Counted from the stretch's first letter, positions 1 through 10,264 are shown. The stretch: 64,000 bases of DNA from Clostridium algifaecis (GCF_017874415.1 NZ_JAGGLM010000011.1:20020-84019), one strand, 5' to 3'. Notes: generated by a model from the letters alone, not told the origin. A program made the numbers and translations.

Positions 1-2435
1 ATAATGAAATGAAAGGAGCATTTTCATCACCGGAGTCCATACTTTTTAGAAAAATTTCAGAATCACTTTATCCTGGAACACAGTATTCAGTTGAATCAGG
101 AGGAGATCCGGATGTAATACCTCAGCTTACAAATGATGAATTTCTGGCATTTCACAGTAAATATTATCATCCTGCCAATAGCTATATATATCTATATGGA
201 AACATGGACATAGAGGAAAAACTTAAATTTTTAGATGAAAAATATTTGAGTGAATTTAATACAATTTCTGTAGATTCAAGTCTTAGGGAAGCAGTTCCTT
301 TTAAAAGCCAGAAAGAAATTAAGATGAGTTATCCTATATCCAGCAGTGAGAAAGAGCAGGATAAGACATTTTTAAGCCTTAATTTTGCAGTAGGAAAAGC
401 TACTGATGCTGAGTTATACCTGGCTTTTGATGTACTTGAATATTTACTGCTTGAAACCCCATCCTCACCACTTAAAAAAGCCCTTATAGATGCAGGTATA
501 GGTAAAGATGTATTTGGTTCATTTGAGGCAGGTATGCTTCAGCCGATGTTCAGTATAATAGTTAAAAACTCTAATGAAAGTGAAAAAGAAAAATTTAAAA
601 ATATTGTCATAGAAACACTTAAAAAGCTTGTAAATGATGGAATTGATAAGAAGTTAATAGAAGCTTCCATAAATATAAAAGAATTTAAACTTAGAGAGGC
701 AGATTACCAGGGGTATCCAAAGGGACTTATATACGGGATGAAAGCTATGGATAGCTGGTTGTATGATGCTAGACCATGGATTCATCTTAAATATGATGAG
801 AACCTGAAAAAAGTAAAAACTGCACTTAAAGATAACTATTTTGAAAAACTTATAGATAAATATATTTTAAACAATAAACACAGCTCTCTAATTATGCTTA
901 AGCCTGAAAAAGGATTGGAAGAGAAAAAGGAAGAAACTTTAAAGGAACATTTGAAAAAGTTTAAAGATAGCCTTAAAGAAGAAGAATTGAGTAAGATAAT
1001 TTTGGATGCAGAACATCTAAAAGAGAGGCAGAAAAGCGAAGATAAAAAAGAAGACCTTGAAAAAATACCTCTTCTATCCATATCTGATATAGATAAAGAT
1101 GCAAAAAAGCTGAGGCTTATAGAAAATGAAAAAGATAATGTGAAGACATTATTTCATCCTGTATTTACAAATGGTATAGTTTATTTAAATCTATATTTTG
1201 ATTCCAGCGCTGTAAAAAAGGAATATATACCTTATATATCACTTTTGGGAACTGTACTTGGGAAGATAAGTACCGAGAATTATGACTATGAAGAATTATC
1301 AAAAGAAATAAATATCTATACAGGAGGTATAAACTTCATACCTCAATCCTACTCTGAAAATAAAAATACAGATGTATTTTATCCTAAATTTATAGTTAGA
1401 TCGAAGGTGCTTACAGGTAATATTGAAAAATTGGTAGGACTTATAAGTGAAGTAATAAATCATACCAAGTTTGATGAATACAAGAGAATTAAAGAAATAA
1501 TACAGGAAACTAAATCAAGAATAGAAATGGCAATGTTTCAGATGGGTCATGTAGTTGTAGCAAACCATGCTATGTCATATTTTTCATCTATAAGTAAATA
1601 TGATGATCTTCTAAGTGGACTTGGATTTTATAAATTTATATGCAGTATTGAGAAGAATTTTGAAAATAATAAAGAAGATATAAGCAATAATTTGAAAAAT
1701 ACAGCTTCTTTAATATTTAATGTTAACAATCTGATCACAGGTGTTACGTGTGATAACAAAGATTATAATAAGTTTAAAAATAATATTGGGATAATTTATG
1801 ACCAACTTGATAAGGACAAATTAGAAAATGAAGTATATGAGTTTAAATTTAATCCTGAAAATGAAGGACTTATGACTTCAGGTAAAGTTCAATATGTAGC
1901 TAAAGCCTATAATTTTATGAAGCTTGGATATTCATATAATGGAAGCCTTCAGGTATTAAAGTCAATAGCAAACTATGATTATCTGTGGAATGAAGTACGT
2001 GTCCAGGGTGGTGCATATGGAAGTTTTGCAGCATTTTTGAGAAATGGAAATATGTTCTTTACATCTTATAGAGATCCTAATCTTGACAAGACTATTGAAG
2101 TATATGATAAAGCTGGAGAATTTTTTAAAAACTTTAAGGCAGACAACAGACAGATGACCAAGTATATAATAGGAACAATATCTGATCTTGATTATCCGCT
2201 TACTCCTTCATCAGAAGGCCAGAGAGTTTTTGACAATTATATAAGACATATAAGTTACGAAGACATGCAAAAGGAAAGAGAAGAAGTTTTAAATACTAAG
2301 GTAAAAGATATAGAAAAATTTTCTGAATTGATTTCGGATGTTATGAAACAAAATAATTTATGTGTACTTGGAAATGAACAGAAAATAAAAGAAAATAAAA
2401 GTATATTCAATAATGTTTTCAATCTATTTGAATAG
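1..2435 (+). CDS. M16C zinc metallopeptidase (PreP/insulinase-like), 5' truncated by window edge
   Basis: The reading frame is open from the first bases; the residues before the first Met read N-E-M-K-G-A-F-S-S-P, which in M16C peptidases is an internal segment after the catalytic domain starts. The visible 808+ residues lack the HxxEH zinc site, which must lie upstream of the window (full-length relatives are about 970 residues). Family knowledge: these clam-shell enzymes degrade short peptides in the cytoplasm. The visible part carries the rest of the first half, a Lys/Glu-rich helical linker (about residues 300-360) and the second, non-catalytic half, including an R/Y-containing segment (LWNEVRVQGGAYGSF) typical of the family. 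It converges with cstA, with a shared terminator between them. The methionine at base 9 should not be taken as the start. Confidence 0.9.
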   Translation, partial: NEMKGAFSSPESILFRKISESLYPGTQYSVESGGDPDVIPQLTNDEFLAFHSKYYHPANSYIYLYGNMDIEEKLKFLDEKYLSEFNTISVDSSLREAVPFKSQKEIKMSYPISSSEKEQDKTFLSLNFAVGKATDAELYLAFDVLEYLLLETPSSPLKKALIDAGIGKDVFGSFEAGMLQPMFSIIVKNSNESEKEKFKNIVIETLKKLVNDGIDKKLIEASINIKEFKLREADYQGYPKGLIYGMKAMDSWLYDARPWIHLKYDENLKKVKTALKDNYFEKLIDKYILNNKHSSLIMLKPEKGLEEKKEETLKEHLKKFKDSLKEEELSKIILDAEHLKERQKSEDKKEDLEKIPLLSISDIDKDAKKLRLIENEKDNVKTLFHPVFTNGIVYLNLYFDSSAVKKEYIPYISLLGTVLGKISTENYDYEELSKEINIYTGGINFIPQSYSENKNTDVFYPKFIVRSKVLTGNIEKLVGLISEVINHTKFDEYKRIKEIIQETKSRIEMAMFQMGHVVVANHAMSYFSSISKYDDLLSGLGFYKFICSIEKNFENNKEDISNNLKNTASLIFNVNNLITGVTCDNKDYNKFKNNIGIIYDQLDKDKLENEVYEFKFNPENEGLMTSGKVQYVAKAYNFMKLGYSYNGSLQVLKSIANYDYLWNEVRVQGGAYGSFAAFLRNGNMFFTSYRDPNLDKTIEVYDKAGEFFKNFKADNRQMTKYIIGTISDLDYPLTPSSEGQRVFDNYIRHISYEDMQKEREEVLNTKVKDIEKFSELISDVMKQNNLCVLGNEQKIKENKSIFNNVFNLFE

Positions 2436-2447
2436 TAATATAAAAAT

Positions 2448-2492
2448 ATCCACATTGGGGATAAAAATTATCTTCAATGTGGATTATTTTTT
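2448..2492. terminator. bidirectional rho-independent terminator
   Basis: A perfect 10-bp stem, ATCCACATTG / CAATGTGGAT, is followed by a T-rich run on the plus strand. It lies between the convergent peptidase and cstA genes, so it can serve both. Confidence 0.85.
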
Positions 2493-4282
2493 TAAACTGT
2501 AGTATTTTGATCTACGTTATCAAACTCTCCTGACTTTAAGTCTTTAATCCAGTGTTTGATACTCTCATAAAGTATAACTACGAGTATTACTATTAGTATT
2601 AAAGAAAGTACTACAAGTAAATTCTTGTGATTTGGTATATAATTTGAAGATATATTTGTTATTGATGCGGCAAGTGTCATTACAGCTATAAATGCCATAG
2701 GTATTACGGTCATTGGCATGTACTTCTTTTTGCCCATTCTTATTAGAACTGAAGTACCTATTGCAAAGGCTATAGCAGCTAAACTTTGGTTTGCTACACC
2801 AAACAGAGGCCATATGGTTGATATATTACCTGTGTATAATAGATAACCCCAACAAAATGACATTACAAAACTAAAGAATATAATGTTAAACCAGGAGTTT
2901 CTATTTTTGAAAGGTTCATATACTTTACCTAATAAATCCTGGAATAAATATCTTCCTATTCTTGTACCAGAATCTATAGTTGTAAGTATAAATAATGCTT
3001 CAAACATTATACAGAAATGATACCAGTAAGACATTAATCCTTTCATACCAGGTATTTTATAGAATACATATGACATACCAACGGCAAGAGATACGGAACC
3101 TCCTGGTCTTCCAGCAAGGTGTTCACCTACCATCTGTGATAACATAGGCAGTTCTTTTGGAATCATGCCTAATTTTGCAAATGCAGCTGGTGCAGAGTTT
3201 ATGGCAAAGTAATCAGAAGTTGGAAGACAAGTTGCTGCAATTAATGCCATTAAAGCTATAAAAGATTCTATAACCATGGAACCGTAACCTATAGGAAGTA
3301 TATCTCTTTCATTTGAAATAAGTTTAGGTGTAGTACCAGAACCTATTAATGAATGGAAACCAGATAGAGCTCCACAAGCTATTGTAATAAATACGAATGG
3401 AACAACTTTACCTGATACTATAGGACCTCCACCACCTATAAATTGAGTAAGTGCTGGCATTTGAATGGTAGGCCTTACAAGTATTATACCTATTACAAGA
3501 AGTCCTATAACACCTAGCTTCATATATGTGCTCAAGTAATCTCTAGGAAGCAATAAAAGCCATACAGGAAGAACAGATGCAATGAAACCATAAGCAGCCA
3601 ATATAAGTGACATCTGTTTTACATTAAAAGTAAGATATGGAGCTAAAGCTGAATGTTGTACAGAAGGTCCGACAATAACGCCTACTAAAATAAGAGCCAT
3701 ACCTATAACAGTAGCTTCTGCTATTTTACCTGGTCTTAAAAATTTAAGATATAAACCTATGAAAATAGCTACAGGAATTGTAAAACCAACGGTAAATGTT
3801 CCCCATGGGCTATTATAAAGTGAATTTACAATTGGTAGTCCGAGACCTGCCATAGTTATAACAAGTATAAAAATAATTGAAATTGATGTGATGAAACCCA
3901 TTCTTTCACCAAGATTTTTTCTTGCAATCTCGGCAATAGATTGTCCATCCTGTCTAACGGATGCAAACAAAATTATCATGTCGTGAACACCGCCTGCAAG
4001 TACACCTCCAATTAGAATCCAGAGTGTACCTGGAAGATATCCAAATTGAGCAGCCAGAACTGGTCCTATGAGTGGCCCTGCACCGGCAATAGCAGCAAAA
4101 TGGTGTCCGAGCAATATCCATTTGTTGGTTGGAACATAGTCATGTCCATCTTCAAATCTCTTAGATGGAACTTCACGTGTTTCATCTAACATAAGAACTT
4201 TAGCTGCAATAAAAGATCCATAAAACCTATAACCTAAAACTAATACGAGTGCGCCTATTATTACAAGTACTATCGAGTTCAT
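2492..4282 (-). CDS. cstA: CstA-family transporter (carbon starvation/pyruvate or peptide)
   Basis: 596 residues, almost entirely membrane-spanning, with the family block GHHFAAIAGAGPLIGPVLAA near residue 60 followed by GGVHDMI. The N-terminal CstA domain is followed by the C-terminal five-helix region. AAGGAGG sits 7 nt before the ATG. Family knowledge: CstA/BtsT proteins import pyruvate (BtsT in E. coli) or peptides, and BtsT is controlled by the LytS-type BtsS/BtsR pair. Here a LytS/LytTR pair is divergently transcribed 289 bp away, which suggests the same sensor-transporter pairing. The substrate cannot be decided from sequence. Confidence 0.92.
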   Translation of the reverse strand: MNSIVLVIIGALVLVLGYRFYGSFIAAKVLMLDETREVPSKRFEDGHDYVPTNKWILLGHHFAAIAGAGPLIGPVLAAQFGYLPGTLWILIGGVLAGGVHDMIILFASVRQDGQSIAEIARKNLGERMGFITSISIIFILVITMAGLGLPIVNSLYNSPWGTFTVGFTIPVAIFIGLYLKFLRPGKIAEATVIGMALILVGVIVGPSVQHSALAPYLTFNVKQMSLILAAYGFIASVLPVWLLLLPRDYLSTYMKLGVIGLLVIGIILVRPTIQMPALTQFIGGGGPIVSGKVVPFVFITIACGALSGFHSLIGSGTTPKLISNERDILPIGYGSMVIESFIALMALIAATCLPTSDYFAINSAPAAFAKLGMIPKELPMLSQMVGEHLAGRPGGSVSLAVGMSYVFYKIPGMKGLMSYWYHFCIMFEALFILTTIDSGTRIGRYLFQDLLGKVYEPFKNRNSWFNIIFFSFVMSFCWGYLLYTGNISTIWPLFGVANQSLAAIAFAIGTSVLIRMGKKKYMPMTVIPMAFIAVMTLAASITNISSNYIPNHKNLLVVLSLILIVILVVILYESIKHWIKDLKSGEFDNVDQNTTV

Positions 4283-4331
4283 GTAAAAACCTCCTTAAAA
4301 TTTTTATAATATGAATTGTAGTAATAGCTGT

Positions 4332-4361
4332 GAAGTGAATTTTAATTTTAAAATTTACTTC
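4332..4361. repeat. 30-bp near-perfect palindrome upstream of cstA
   Basis: GAAGTGAATTTTAA and TTAAAATTTACTTC form arms of 14 bp with one mismatch, separated by TT. The palindrome lies 50 bp upstream of the cstA start in the divergent cstA/lytS intergenic region. It could be an operator or a leader hairpin; there is no T-run in the cstA direction that would make it a clear terminator. Confidence 0.5.
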
Positions 4362-4507
4362 ATATAAATAATACTATTTTATATTTATATTTAGTAGGAA
4401 AATTTGTTAAAGTGATGAAAATAAAGTATGAATTGCAAAAATCAATAGTTGAATAGCAAACGATTTCAAAAAATGTTCTCAATATCTGATTTAATTGCAC
4501 ATTAGTC

Positions 4508-4536
4508 TTGACAACAAATGATAATTAGTAAAGAAT
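4508..4536 (+). promoter_or_regulatory. candidate promoter of the lytS-lytTR operon
   Basis: TTGACA is followed 17 bp later by AAGAAT, a weak -10. It is 36 bp upstream of the lytS start, which has a GGGAGGG ribosome binding site. Confidence 0.4.
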
Positions 4537-4571
4537 AAAAGTGTAATTAATATGTTGGGAGGGTAATCATA

Positions 4572-6278
4572 ATGATTTATATACAACTTTTGGAGAGTAT
4601 GTCGTTGATTGCTTTATCAGCATATATATATAGCCATACCCGTATTTTCAATAATCTGATTAGAGATGATCTTAAATTTTTTGACAAGTTTCTTCTTGTA
4701 ATATTTTTCAGCATTTTAGGAATTATCGGAAATTATACAGGAGTAAATGTACAACCTCATGATATGTATACTATAAAACACAGTGTAGGGTATATAGGAA
4801 TTCATGATGCTATAGCAAATACAAGACCTATAGCAGCTATAACGGCAGGTTATATTGGAGGACCAGTAATTGGAATCTGTGTTGGTATAATTTCGGGTGT
4901 AAATAGATATTTTTTAGGAGGATTTACAGCGCTATCCTGTGCAATATCAACTATAATTGAAGGATTAATTGGTTCTGCTGTTAAAAGGTATTCGAAAGAT
5001 ACCGAATTTAATATAAAATATATTTTTATTGGATCAGTTATTGCAGAAATAATTCAGATGAGTATAATACTTATATTTTCAAGACCATTTGATGTTGCAA
5101 ACAGACTGGTACAGCTTATAGCACTGCCAATGATATTGATAAATTCATTTGGTACAGTAATATTTGTAAATATAATAAAAAATTCAAGGGAAGAATATAA
5201 TAAAATAGGGGCGATACAGGCACAAAAGGCACTTAGTATTGCACAAAAGACTATCAGTTATATGAGAAAAGGACTTAACCTTGAGACATCAAAAAATGTA
5301 TCTCATATAATATACGAAATGTCAGATATAGAAGGTGTGTTTATTGGTGATAAATACGGAATACTTGCTTATGATGGCATTGATTTAGACAGAGAAAAGC
5401 TTAATGAAAAATTAAAAAAGTATTATTTATCTCCACAGTATATGACAATAGAGTTTTCTGATAATAAGGAAAAATTATTTTTCATTTGTTCACCATTTAA
5501 TATATGTAATTCTGGTTTTGAAGGAGTAGTTGGACTTGGAGTAAAATCAAAAAGAGATATAACAGTATATTTTAGGCAATTTGCAGAAGAATTAAGTGAG
5601 CTATTATCAAACCAGATCGAGCTTTACAAATTAAATAAATTAGCACAGGAAGCATTGACAGCTAAATTTAAAGCTCTGAGAGCTCAAATAGAACCACATT
5701 TTTTATTTAATGCTTTAAATACTATTGCATCTCTTTGTAGGACAAACCCGCTGAAAGCTAGAGAATTAATTATAGATTTGTCAAATTATTTTAGACAAAC
5801 TCTAAAGAGACAGGAGGATTTCGTCTTATTGAAAGATGAAATAGATTTTGTAAAATCATATCTTTCAATAGAAAAAGCCAGATTTGGTGAAAGATTAAAG
5901 CTTGTTATAGATATACCTCATGATTTGATGAACAGCAGTATACCATCATTTGTGCTTCAACCAATTATAGAAAATGCAATAAAACATGGTATACTTCCAA
6001 AGGCAGAAGGTGGCAATGTTCTTTTAAAAGCAGTCTTATGCGGGAATGGAAATAATAAAATATTATTTTCAATAGAAGATGATGGAGTTGGCATGGATGA
6101 TATTCAACTGAATAACTTAATTCAAAATTGGCCTGGAATAGGGCTTAGAAATGTAAATGAGAGGTTGAAATTGTTATATGGTGAAAATTGCGGAATTAAT
6201 ATTAAGACATCTTTAAATAATGGTACAAATGTTAGTTTTATTATACCGTTAAAGGGGGATTACAATTTAGATGGATAA
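4572..6278 (+). CDS. LytS-type sensor histidine kinase
   Basis: 568 residues. The N-terminal 170 residues are a multi-helix membrane domain of the 5TMR-LYT type. A GAF-like segment follows at about 220-350, then the His_kinase domain with EPHFLFNALNTIASL, in which the His near residue 376 is the phosphorylation site. The HATPase domain contains ENAIKHGI and GIGLRNVNERLKLLYG. It overlaps the response regulator gene by 8 nt, so the two are translationally coupled. Family knowledge: LytS/BtsS/YpdA kinases sense extracellular pyruvate or cell-envelope state. The divergent cstA gene makes pyruvate or carbon sensing the better guess. Confidence 0.92.
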   Translation: MIYIQLLESMSLIALSAYIYSHTRIFNNLIRDDLKFFDKFLLVIFFSILGIIGNYTGVNVQPHDMYTIKHSVGYIGIHDAIANTRPIAAITAGYIGGPVIGICVGIISGVNRYFLGGFTALSCAISTIIEGLIGSAVKRYSKDTEFNIKYIFIGSVIAEIIQMSIILIFSRPFDVANRLVQLIALPMILINSFGTVIFVNIIKNSREEYNKIGAIQAQKALSIAQKTISYMRKGLNLETSKNVSHIIYEMSDIEGVFIGDKYGILAYDGIDLDREKLNEKLKKYYLSPQYMTIEFSDNKEKLFFICSPFNICNSGFEGVVGLGVKSKRDITVYFRQFAEELSELLSNQIELYKLNKLAQEALTAKFKALRAQIEPHFLFNALNTIASLCRTNPLKARELIIDLSNYFRQTLKRQEDFVLLKDEIDFVKSYLSIEKARFGERLKLVIDIPHDLMNSSIPSFVLQPIIENAIKHGILPKAEGGNVLLKAVLCGNGNNKILFSIEDDGVGMDDIQLNNLIQNWPGIGLRNVNERLKLLYGENCGINIKTSLNNGTNVSFIIPLKGDYNLDG

Positions 6279-7044
6279 TAAGTTAAATTGTGTTATAGTT
6301 GAAGATGAAATTCCAGCAGCAAAGGAATTAGAATATATAATATCAAAATATGATAATATATTGGTTAATGGAATAGCGACAAATGGCAAATCTGGACTAG
6401 AAATTATAAAAGATAAAAGGCCTGATGCTGTATTTATGGACATAAATATGCCATTGAAAAATGGGATTGAGCTTGCAAAGGAAGTCAAGGAATTTGATAA
6501 TTCAATTGATGTTATTTTTGTTACAGCCTATGAAGAACATGCAGTTGAGGCATTTAGATTATATGCTTTGGATTATGTACTTAAACCATTTGATGAAAAT
6601 AGAATAGACATAACAATTAATAGATTAATTGATAAATGGAAAGAAAAAAATGAAAAAAAAGAAAAATTGCCGGATTTGTTAAATCAAATAGTAGATAATA
6701 TTCATAATACAGAAAAGATTGTTAAAAGAATTGCTTGTGAAAAGAATGGTAAAATAGTATTAATAAATACTAAAGATATATATTTTTGTTATATTAAGAA
6801 TGAGAAAACTTATGTAAAGACCAAAGATGAAAGTTATTTAGTAGGATATACTCTAGGCCAGATAGAAGAAAAAACAAAATTTTTTAGAACTCATAGAAGT
6901 TATCTTGTAAATATGGATAATATAAAAGAACTTTATTCGTGGTTCAATGGAACTTATAAATTGGTTATGAATGATAAAAATAATACTGAAGTGCCTATAA
7001 GTAGAAGTAACGTTAAAAAATTAAAAAAATATCTAGAAATATAA
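6271..7044 (+). CDS. LytTR-family response regulator
   Basis: 257 residues: a receiver domain (acidic pocket EDE near residue 11, phosphoacceptor Asp57 in VFMDINMP, Lys in the LKPFDE segment), a charged linker and a C-terminal LytTR DNA-binding domain (about 150-255, with FFRTHRSYLVNMDNI). It is the cognate partner of the overlapping kinase gene. The likely target is the divergent cstA; LytTR regulators bind direct repeats, but I could not assign a convincing pair there. Confidence 0.93.
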   Translation: MDNKLNCVIVEDEIPAAKELEYIISKYDNILVNGIATNGKSGLEIIKDKRPDAVFMDINMPLKNGIELAKEVKEFDNSIDVIFVTAYEEHAVEAFRLYALDYVLKPFDENRIDITINRLIDKWKEKNEKKEKLPDLLNQIVDNIHNTEKIVKRIACEKNGKIVLINTKDIYFCYIKNEKTYVKTKDESYLVGYTLGQIEEKTKFFRTHRSYLVNMDNIKELYSWFNGTYKLVMNDKNNTEVPISRSNVKKLKKYLEI

Positions 7045-7063
7045 TGAATTAGGAGGTAATTTT

Positions 7064-7354
7064 ATGGCAGTTGTAAACGTAAGTCTTCAGATTCTACCTG
7101 TTGTAGAAGAAAAAAATTTATACGGAGTTGTAGACAAGGTTATAGAATATATAGATTCATGCAGAGTTAAATATGAAGTTGGACCGATGGAAACTACTAT
7201 GGAAGGTGAACTAGATGAACTTTTAAAAATAGTTTCTGCAGCACAAAAAATATGTACAGACAATGGCGCAAAGAGAGTTGAATCTATGGTAAAAATTGAT
7301 TACAGACCTACTGGTATTACCATGGAAGAAAAAATAGGCAAGTATAGAAAATAG
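7064..7354 (+). CDS. MTH1187/YkoF-like thiamine-binding protein (DUF77)
   Basis: 96 residues, the usual length for this small ferredoxin-fold family, with a strong AGGAGG site. The conserved pattern YEVGPMETTMEGELDEL and the closing DYRPTGITMEEKIGKY are typical. Family knowledge: these tetrameric proteins bind thiamine-like ligands in the cytoplasm; their exact physiological role is unclear. It lies 19 bp after the response regulator and could be co-transcribed, with no obvious functional link. Confidence 0.85.
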   Translation: MAVVNVSLQILPVVEEKNLYGVVDKVIEYIDSCRVKYEVGPMETTMEGELDELLKIVSAAQKICTDNGAKRVESMVKIDYRPTGITMEEKIGKYRK

Positions 7355-7356
7355 AA

Positions 7357-7380
7357 GGAAAACTTTACATAAAGTTTTCC
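7357..7380. terminator. hairpin between convergent genes
   Basis: GGAAAACTTTA and TAAAGTTTTCC pair as an 11-bp inverted repeat with a 2-nt centre. It overlaps the last codons of the minus-strand ABC-F gene. The flanking T-runs are weak, so this is a probable rather than certain terminator. Confidence 0.5.
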
Positions 7381-9278
7381 CATTCTTCATAAAGTTTTTC
7401 TAAATTATCTTGATTAATAAGAAGCTGTTTATTTATTTTTTCGCTTTCTTCAGGATTTGAGTATACTTCTTCAAGACAAAGTTTATTTTGAAGTTCAGAA
7501 ATTTCCTTTTCCAAATCTGATATTTTTTCTTCAATATTTTTCATTTTTAATTGCTCATTTTTTTTAGATTTTTCCAGCTCCTTTTTCTTTTTTCTCTCAC
7601 TTTTTATCTGAGTTTTAGTTTTTCCAGAAACTTCTTTAATCTGTTCAAATCTTAAAGGATTTTTCTTTTTTTCAATATAATAATTATAATTTCCAATATA
7701 TAATTTGATTTCATTTTCCTTCAGTTCATATATCTTACTTACAACTTTATTTAAAAAATATCTATCATGAGATATTACAAATACAGTGCCATCATAGTTA
7801 AGCAGAGCCTTTTCCAGAGCTTCACGCGACATAATGTCTAAGTGATTTGTAGGTTCATCCAAAAGTAAAAAATTTGATTTTGAAAGCATCAATTTTAATA
7901 AGTTAATTCTGCATTTTTCACCGCCGCTTAAAGATGAAATTGTTTTGAAAACATCATCTCCTGTAAATAAAAATGAAGCTAGAGCATTTCGTATTTCTGT
8001 AGTTGTGAGCTTGGGAAAGTCGTCCCATACTTCATCTATAACTGTTTTATTTAGACTTAAATTTGATTGCTCCTGGTCATAATAGCCTATTACTACATTT
8101 TTACCTAATGAGCATATTCCATTATCTGATTTTACTTCGCTCATTATTATTCTAAAAAGGGTAGTTTTTCCTCTGCCATTTTCTCCGATTAAAGCTGTTT
8201 TTTCTCCTTTTTTTATATCAAAGCTAACATTTGAAAATAGTTTTTTCTCATTGAAGCTCTTTTCTAAATTTTCTATGTGGAGTACATCATTGCCGCTTTT
8301 TATCTGGGTTTCAAAAATCATATCTTTCATTTTAGGAGGCTTGTCGGGAGATTGTATTCTTTCAATTTTATCAAGCATTTTTTGACGACTTTCAGCAGCT
8401 TTTATGCTTTTCTCTCTATTGAAGGATTTATATCTTTCAATTACTTCCTCCTGCCTTTTTATTTCAGCTTGTTGAATATTATATGCTTTCAATTGGGATT
8501 CATAATTTTTTTCTTTCAAATCTATAAATTTTGTATAATTTCCATTATAAAAATTTATGTGACCGTTTATTAATTCCATTGTTATTGAAGTTACAGAATC
8601 TAAAAAATATCTATCATGAGATATTAAAATTACAGTACCTTTGTAATTTTTAAGATAATCCTCAAGCCATTCTATAGCTTCTAAGTCAAGATGATTTGTA
8701 GGCTCATCTAAAAGCAATATATTAGGTCTTGTAAGTAGAAGTTTGCAAAGTGCTATTCTTGTTTTTTGACCTCCACTTAAGAGATCAATTTTTTTATCAA
8801 AATCATTTTCAAAAAATCCAAGTCCCTTTAATACTCTGCTTATTTCTGCTTTGTAAGTATATCCGCCTGTATTTGTATATAATTCCGAATATGTAGTATA
8901 ATCATCTATAATTTTATTACGGTATTCTTTACTGCTTTTATCATAGGGTTCATTCATTAAATTTTCTAATTTGGACAATTTTTTTTCGAGCTTGATTAAA
9001 TTTTCAAATACCGTTAACATTTCTTCGTATATAGTATTTGAAGGATTTAAGGATAAATGTTGAGCTAGATATCCTAGAGTTTTAACTTTGTCTATAAAAA
9101 GATCTCCGCTGTCATGTTCTAATTTTCCTGTGAGTATTTTAAATAAAGTAGATTTTCCTGCACCATTTGGACCTATTAAACCGACTTTTTCCCCTTCATT
9201 TATATTAAAAGTTATGTTATCTAGTATAGTATCTATTCCATAACTTTTATGAATATTTTTACAACTTAAAATTACCAT
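7365..9278 (-). CDS. ABC-F family ATPase (ribosome-associated translation factor type)
   Basis: About 637 residues from the preferred ATG (MVILSCKNIHKSYG), which has AGGATGG about 10 nt upstream; an ATG 15 nt further upstream is poorly placed. There are two ABC domains and no membrane segment: Walker A GPNGAGKST and GENGRGKTT, signatures LSGGQKTR and LSGGEKCR, and two LLDEPTNHLD Walker B motifs. A charged linker separates the domains, and a Lys/Glu-rich coiled coil ends the protein (about 540-637). Family knowledge: ABC-F proteins act at the ribosomal E site; some give antibiotic resistance. This one looks like a YdiF/Uup-type housekeeping member. Confidence 0.93.
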   Translation of the reverse strand: MVILSCKNIHKSYGIDTILDNITFNINEGEKVGLIGPNGAGKSTLFKILTGKLEHDSGDLFIDKVKTLGYLAQHLSLNPSNTIYEEMLTVFENLIKLEKKLSKLENLMNEPYDKSSKEYRNKIIDDYTTYSELYTNTGGYTYKAEISRVLKGLGFFENDFDKKIDLLSGGQKTRIALCKLLLTRPNILLLDEPTNHLDLEAIEWLEDYLKNYKGTVILISHDRYFLDSVTSITMELINGHINFYNGNYTKFIDLKEKNYESQLKAYNIQQAEIKRQEEVIERYKSFNREKSIKAAESRQKMLDKIERIQSPDKPPKMKDMIFETQIKSGNDVLHIENLEKSFNEKKLFSNVSFDIKKGEKTALIGENGRGKTTLFRIIMSEVKSDNGICSLGKNVVIGYYDQEQSNLSLNKTVIDEVWDDFPKLTTTEIRNALASFLFTGDDVFKTISSLSGGEKCRINLLKLMLSKSNFLLLDEPTNHLDIMSREALEKALLNYDGTVFVISHDRYFLNKVVSKIYELKENEIKLYIGNYNYYIEKKKNPLRFEQIKEVSGKTKTQIKSERKKKKELEKSKKNEQLKMKNIEEKISDLEKEISELQNKLCLEEVYSNPEESEKINKQLLINQDNLEKLYEEWENFM

Positions 9279-9559
9279 AGTATAAAACACCATCCTTAAC
9301 CATTATATTTTACTATTTATATTGATTTTTTTGTAGTGGTATTTCAAATTAATATTGTATATAATTACATAATGTAAAAAATAAGAATACAAATTACTTT
9401 AATTATATAAAATAAAGTAGTGGACTTGACATTTTGATAGTATAAATAATACTATTAAATATGTAATGTATAGTAAAATGATATGGTTTAGAAAGTATAA
9501 AGTTTAAATATAAAATATTATGAATGAATTAAATTATTACAATATGAGGTGCAGATAAT

Positions 9560-10192
9560 ATGGATAAGAAAAAAAATATATCAATGGCAGTTATAAAGAG
9601 GTTACCAAAATATCACAGATATTTAAGTGATCTTATGAGAAATGACGTTGATAGAATATCTTCTAAGGAATTAAGTGAAACTATAGGATTTACGGCTTCC
9701 CAGATAAGGCAGGATTTAAATTGCTTTGGTGATTTTGGACAGCAGGGATATGGTTATAATGTAAGTGAGCTTTACAATCAGATAAGAAATATACTGGGAC
9801 TTAGTAAAACTTATAAAATGACTATAATAGGTGCTGGTAATATAGGCCAAGCCTTAGCAAATTATACTAGATTTGAAAAATTAGGTCTTGAATTAAAGGT
9901 GATATTTGATATAAATCCTAAGCTAATAGGCATTAAAATAAGGGATATAGAAATAAAAGATATAGATTATTTAAGTGATTATTTAAAAGAGAATACTATA
10001 GATATAGGGATAATATGTGTTCCAGACAATAATGCACAAAAAGTTTGTGATGTATTGATTAAAAATGGAGTGAAAGGTATATGGAATTTTGCTCCTGTAG
10101 ATTTGGTAGCTCCTGAAAATGTAAAAGTTGAGAATGTACATTTAAGTGATAGTTTATTAACGCTTACTTGTTTGTTGAATGACATAGAATAA
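9560..10192 (+). CDS. rex: redox-sensing transcriptional repressor Rex
   Basis: 210 residues, the usual Rex length. The N-terminal winged helix contains SSKELSETIGFTASQIRQDL followed by FGDFGQQGYGY. The Rossmann domain has GAGNIGQALANY (about residue 90) for NAD(H) binding. Family knowledge: Rex dimers leave DNA when NADH is high, which derepresses fermentation genes. A Rex-like operator lies in front of the next gene, crt, consistent with local control of the butyryl-CoA pathway. Confidence 0.96.
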   Translation: MDKKKNISMAVIKRLPKYHRYLSDLMRNDVDRISSKELSETIGFTASQIRQDLNCFGDFGQQGYGYNVSELYNQIRNILGLSKTYKMTIIGAGNIGQALANYTRFEKLGLELKVIFDINPKLIGIKIRDIEIKDIDYLSDYLKENTIDIGIICVPDNNAQKVCDVLIKNGVKGIWNFAPVDLVAPENVKVENVHLSDSLLTLTCLLNDIE

Positions 10193-10264
10193 CAAATATC
10201 AGAGTAATAACGTAATTTTATTTTTGAAAAATCCTAATAATTTAAACATTTATTTATATTTTTA

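Noticed and set aside
9..2435. Treating the first Met as the start of a complete peptidase
   Set aside because: The frame is open to the window edge and the zinc-binding HxxEH site is missing; the gene starts upstream.
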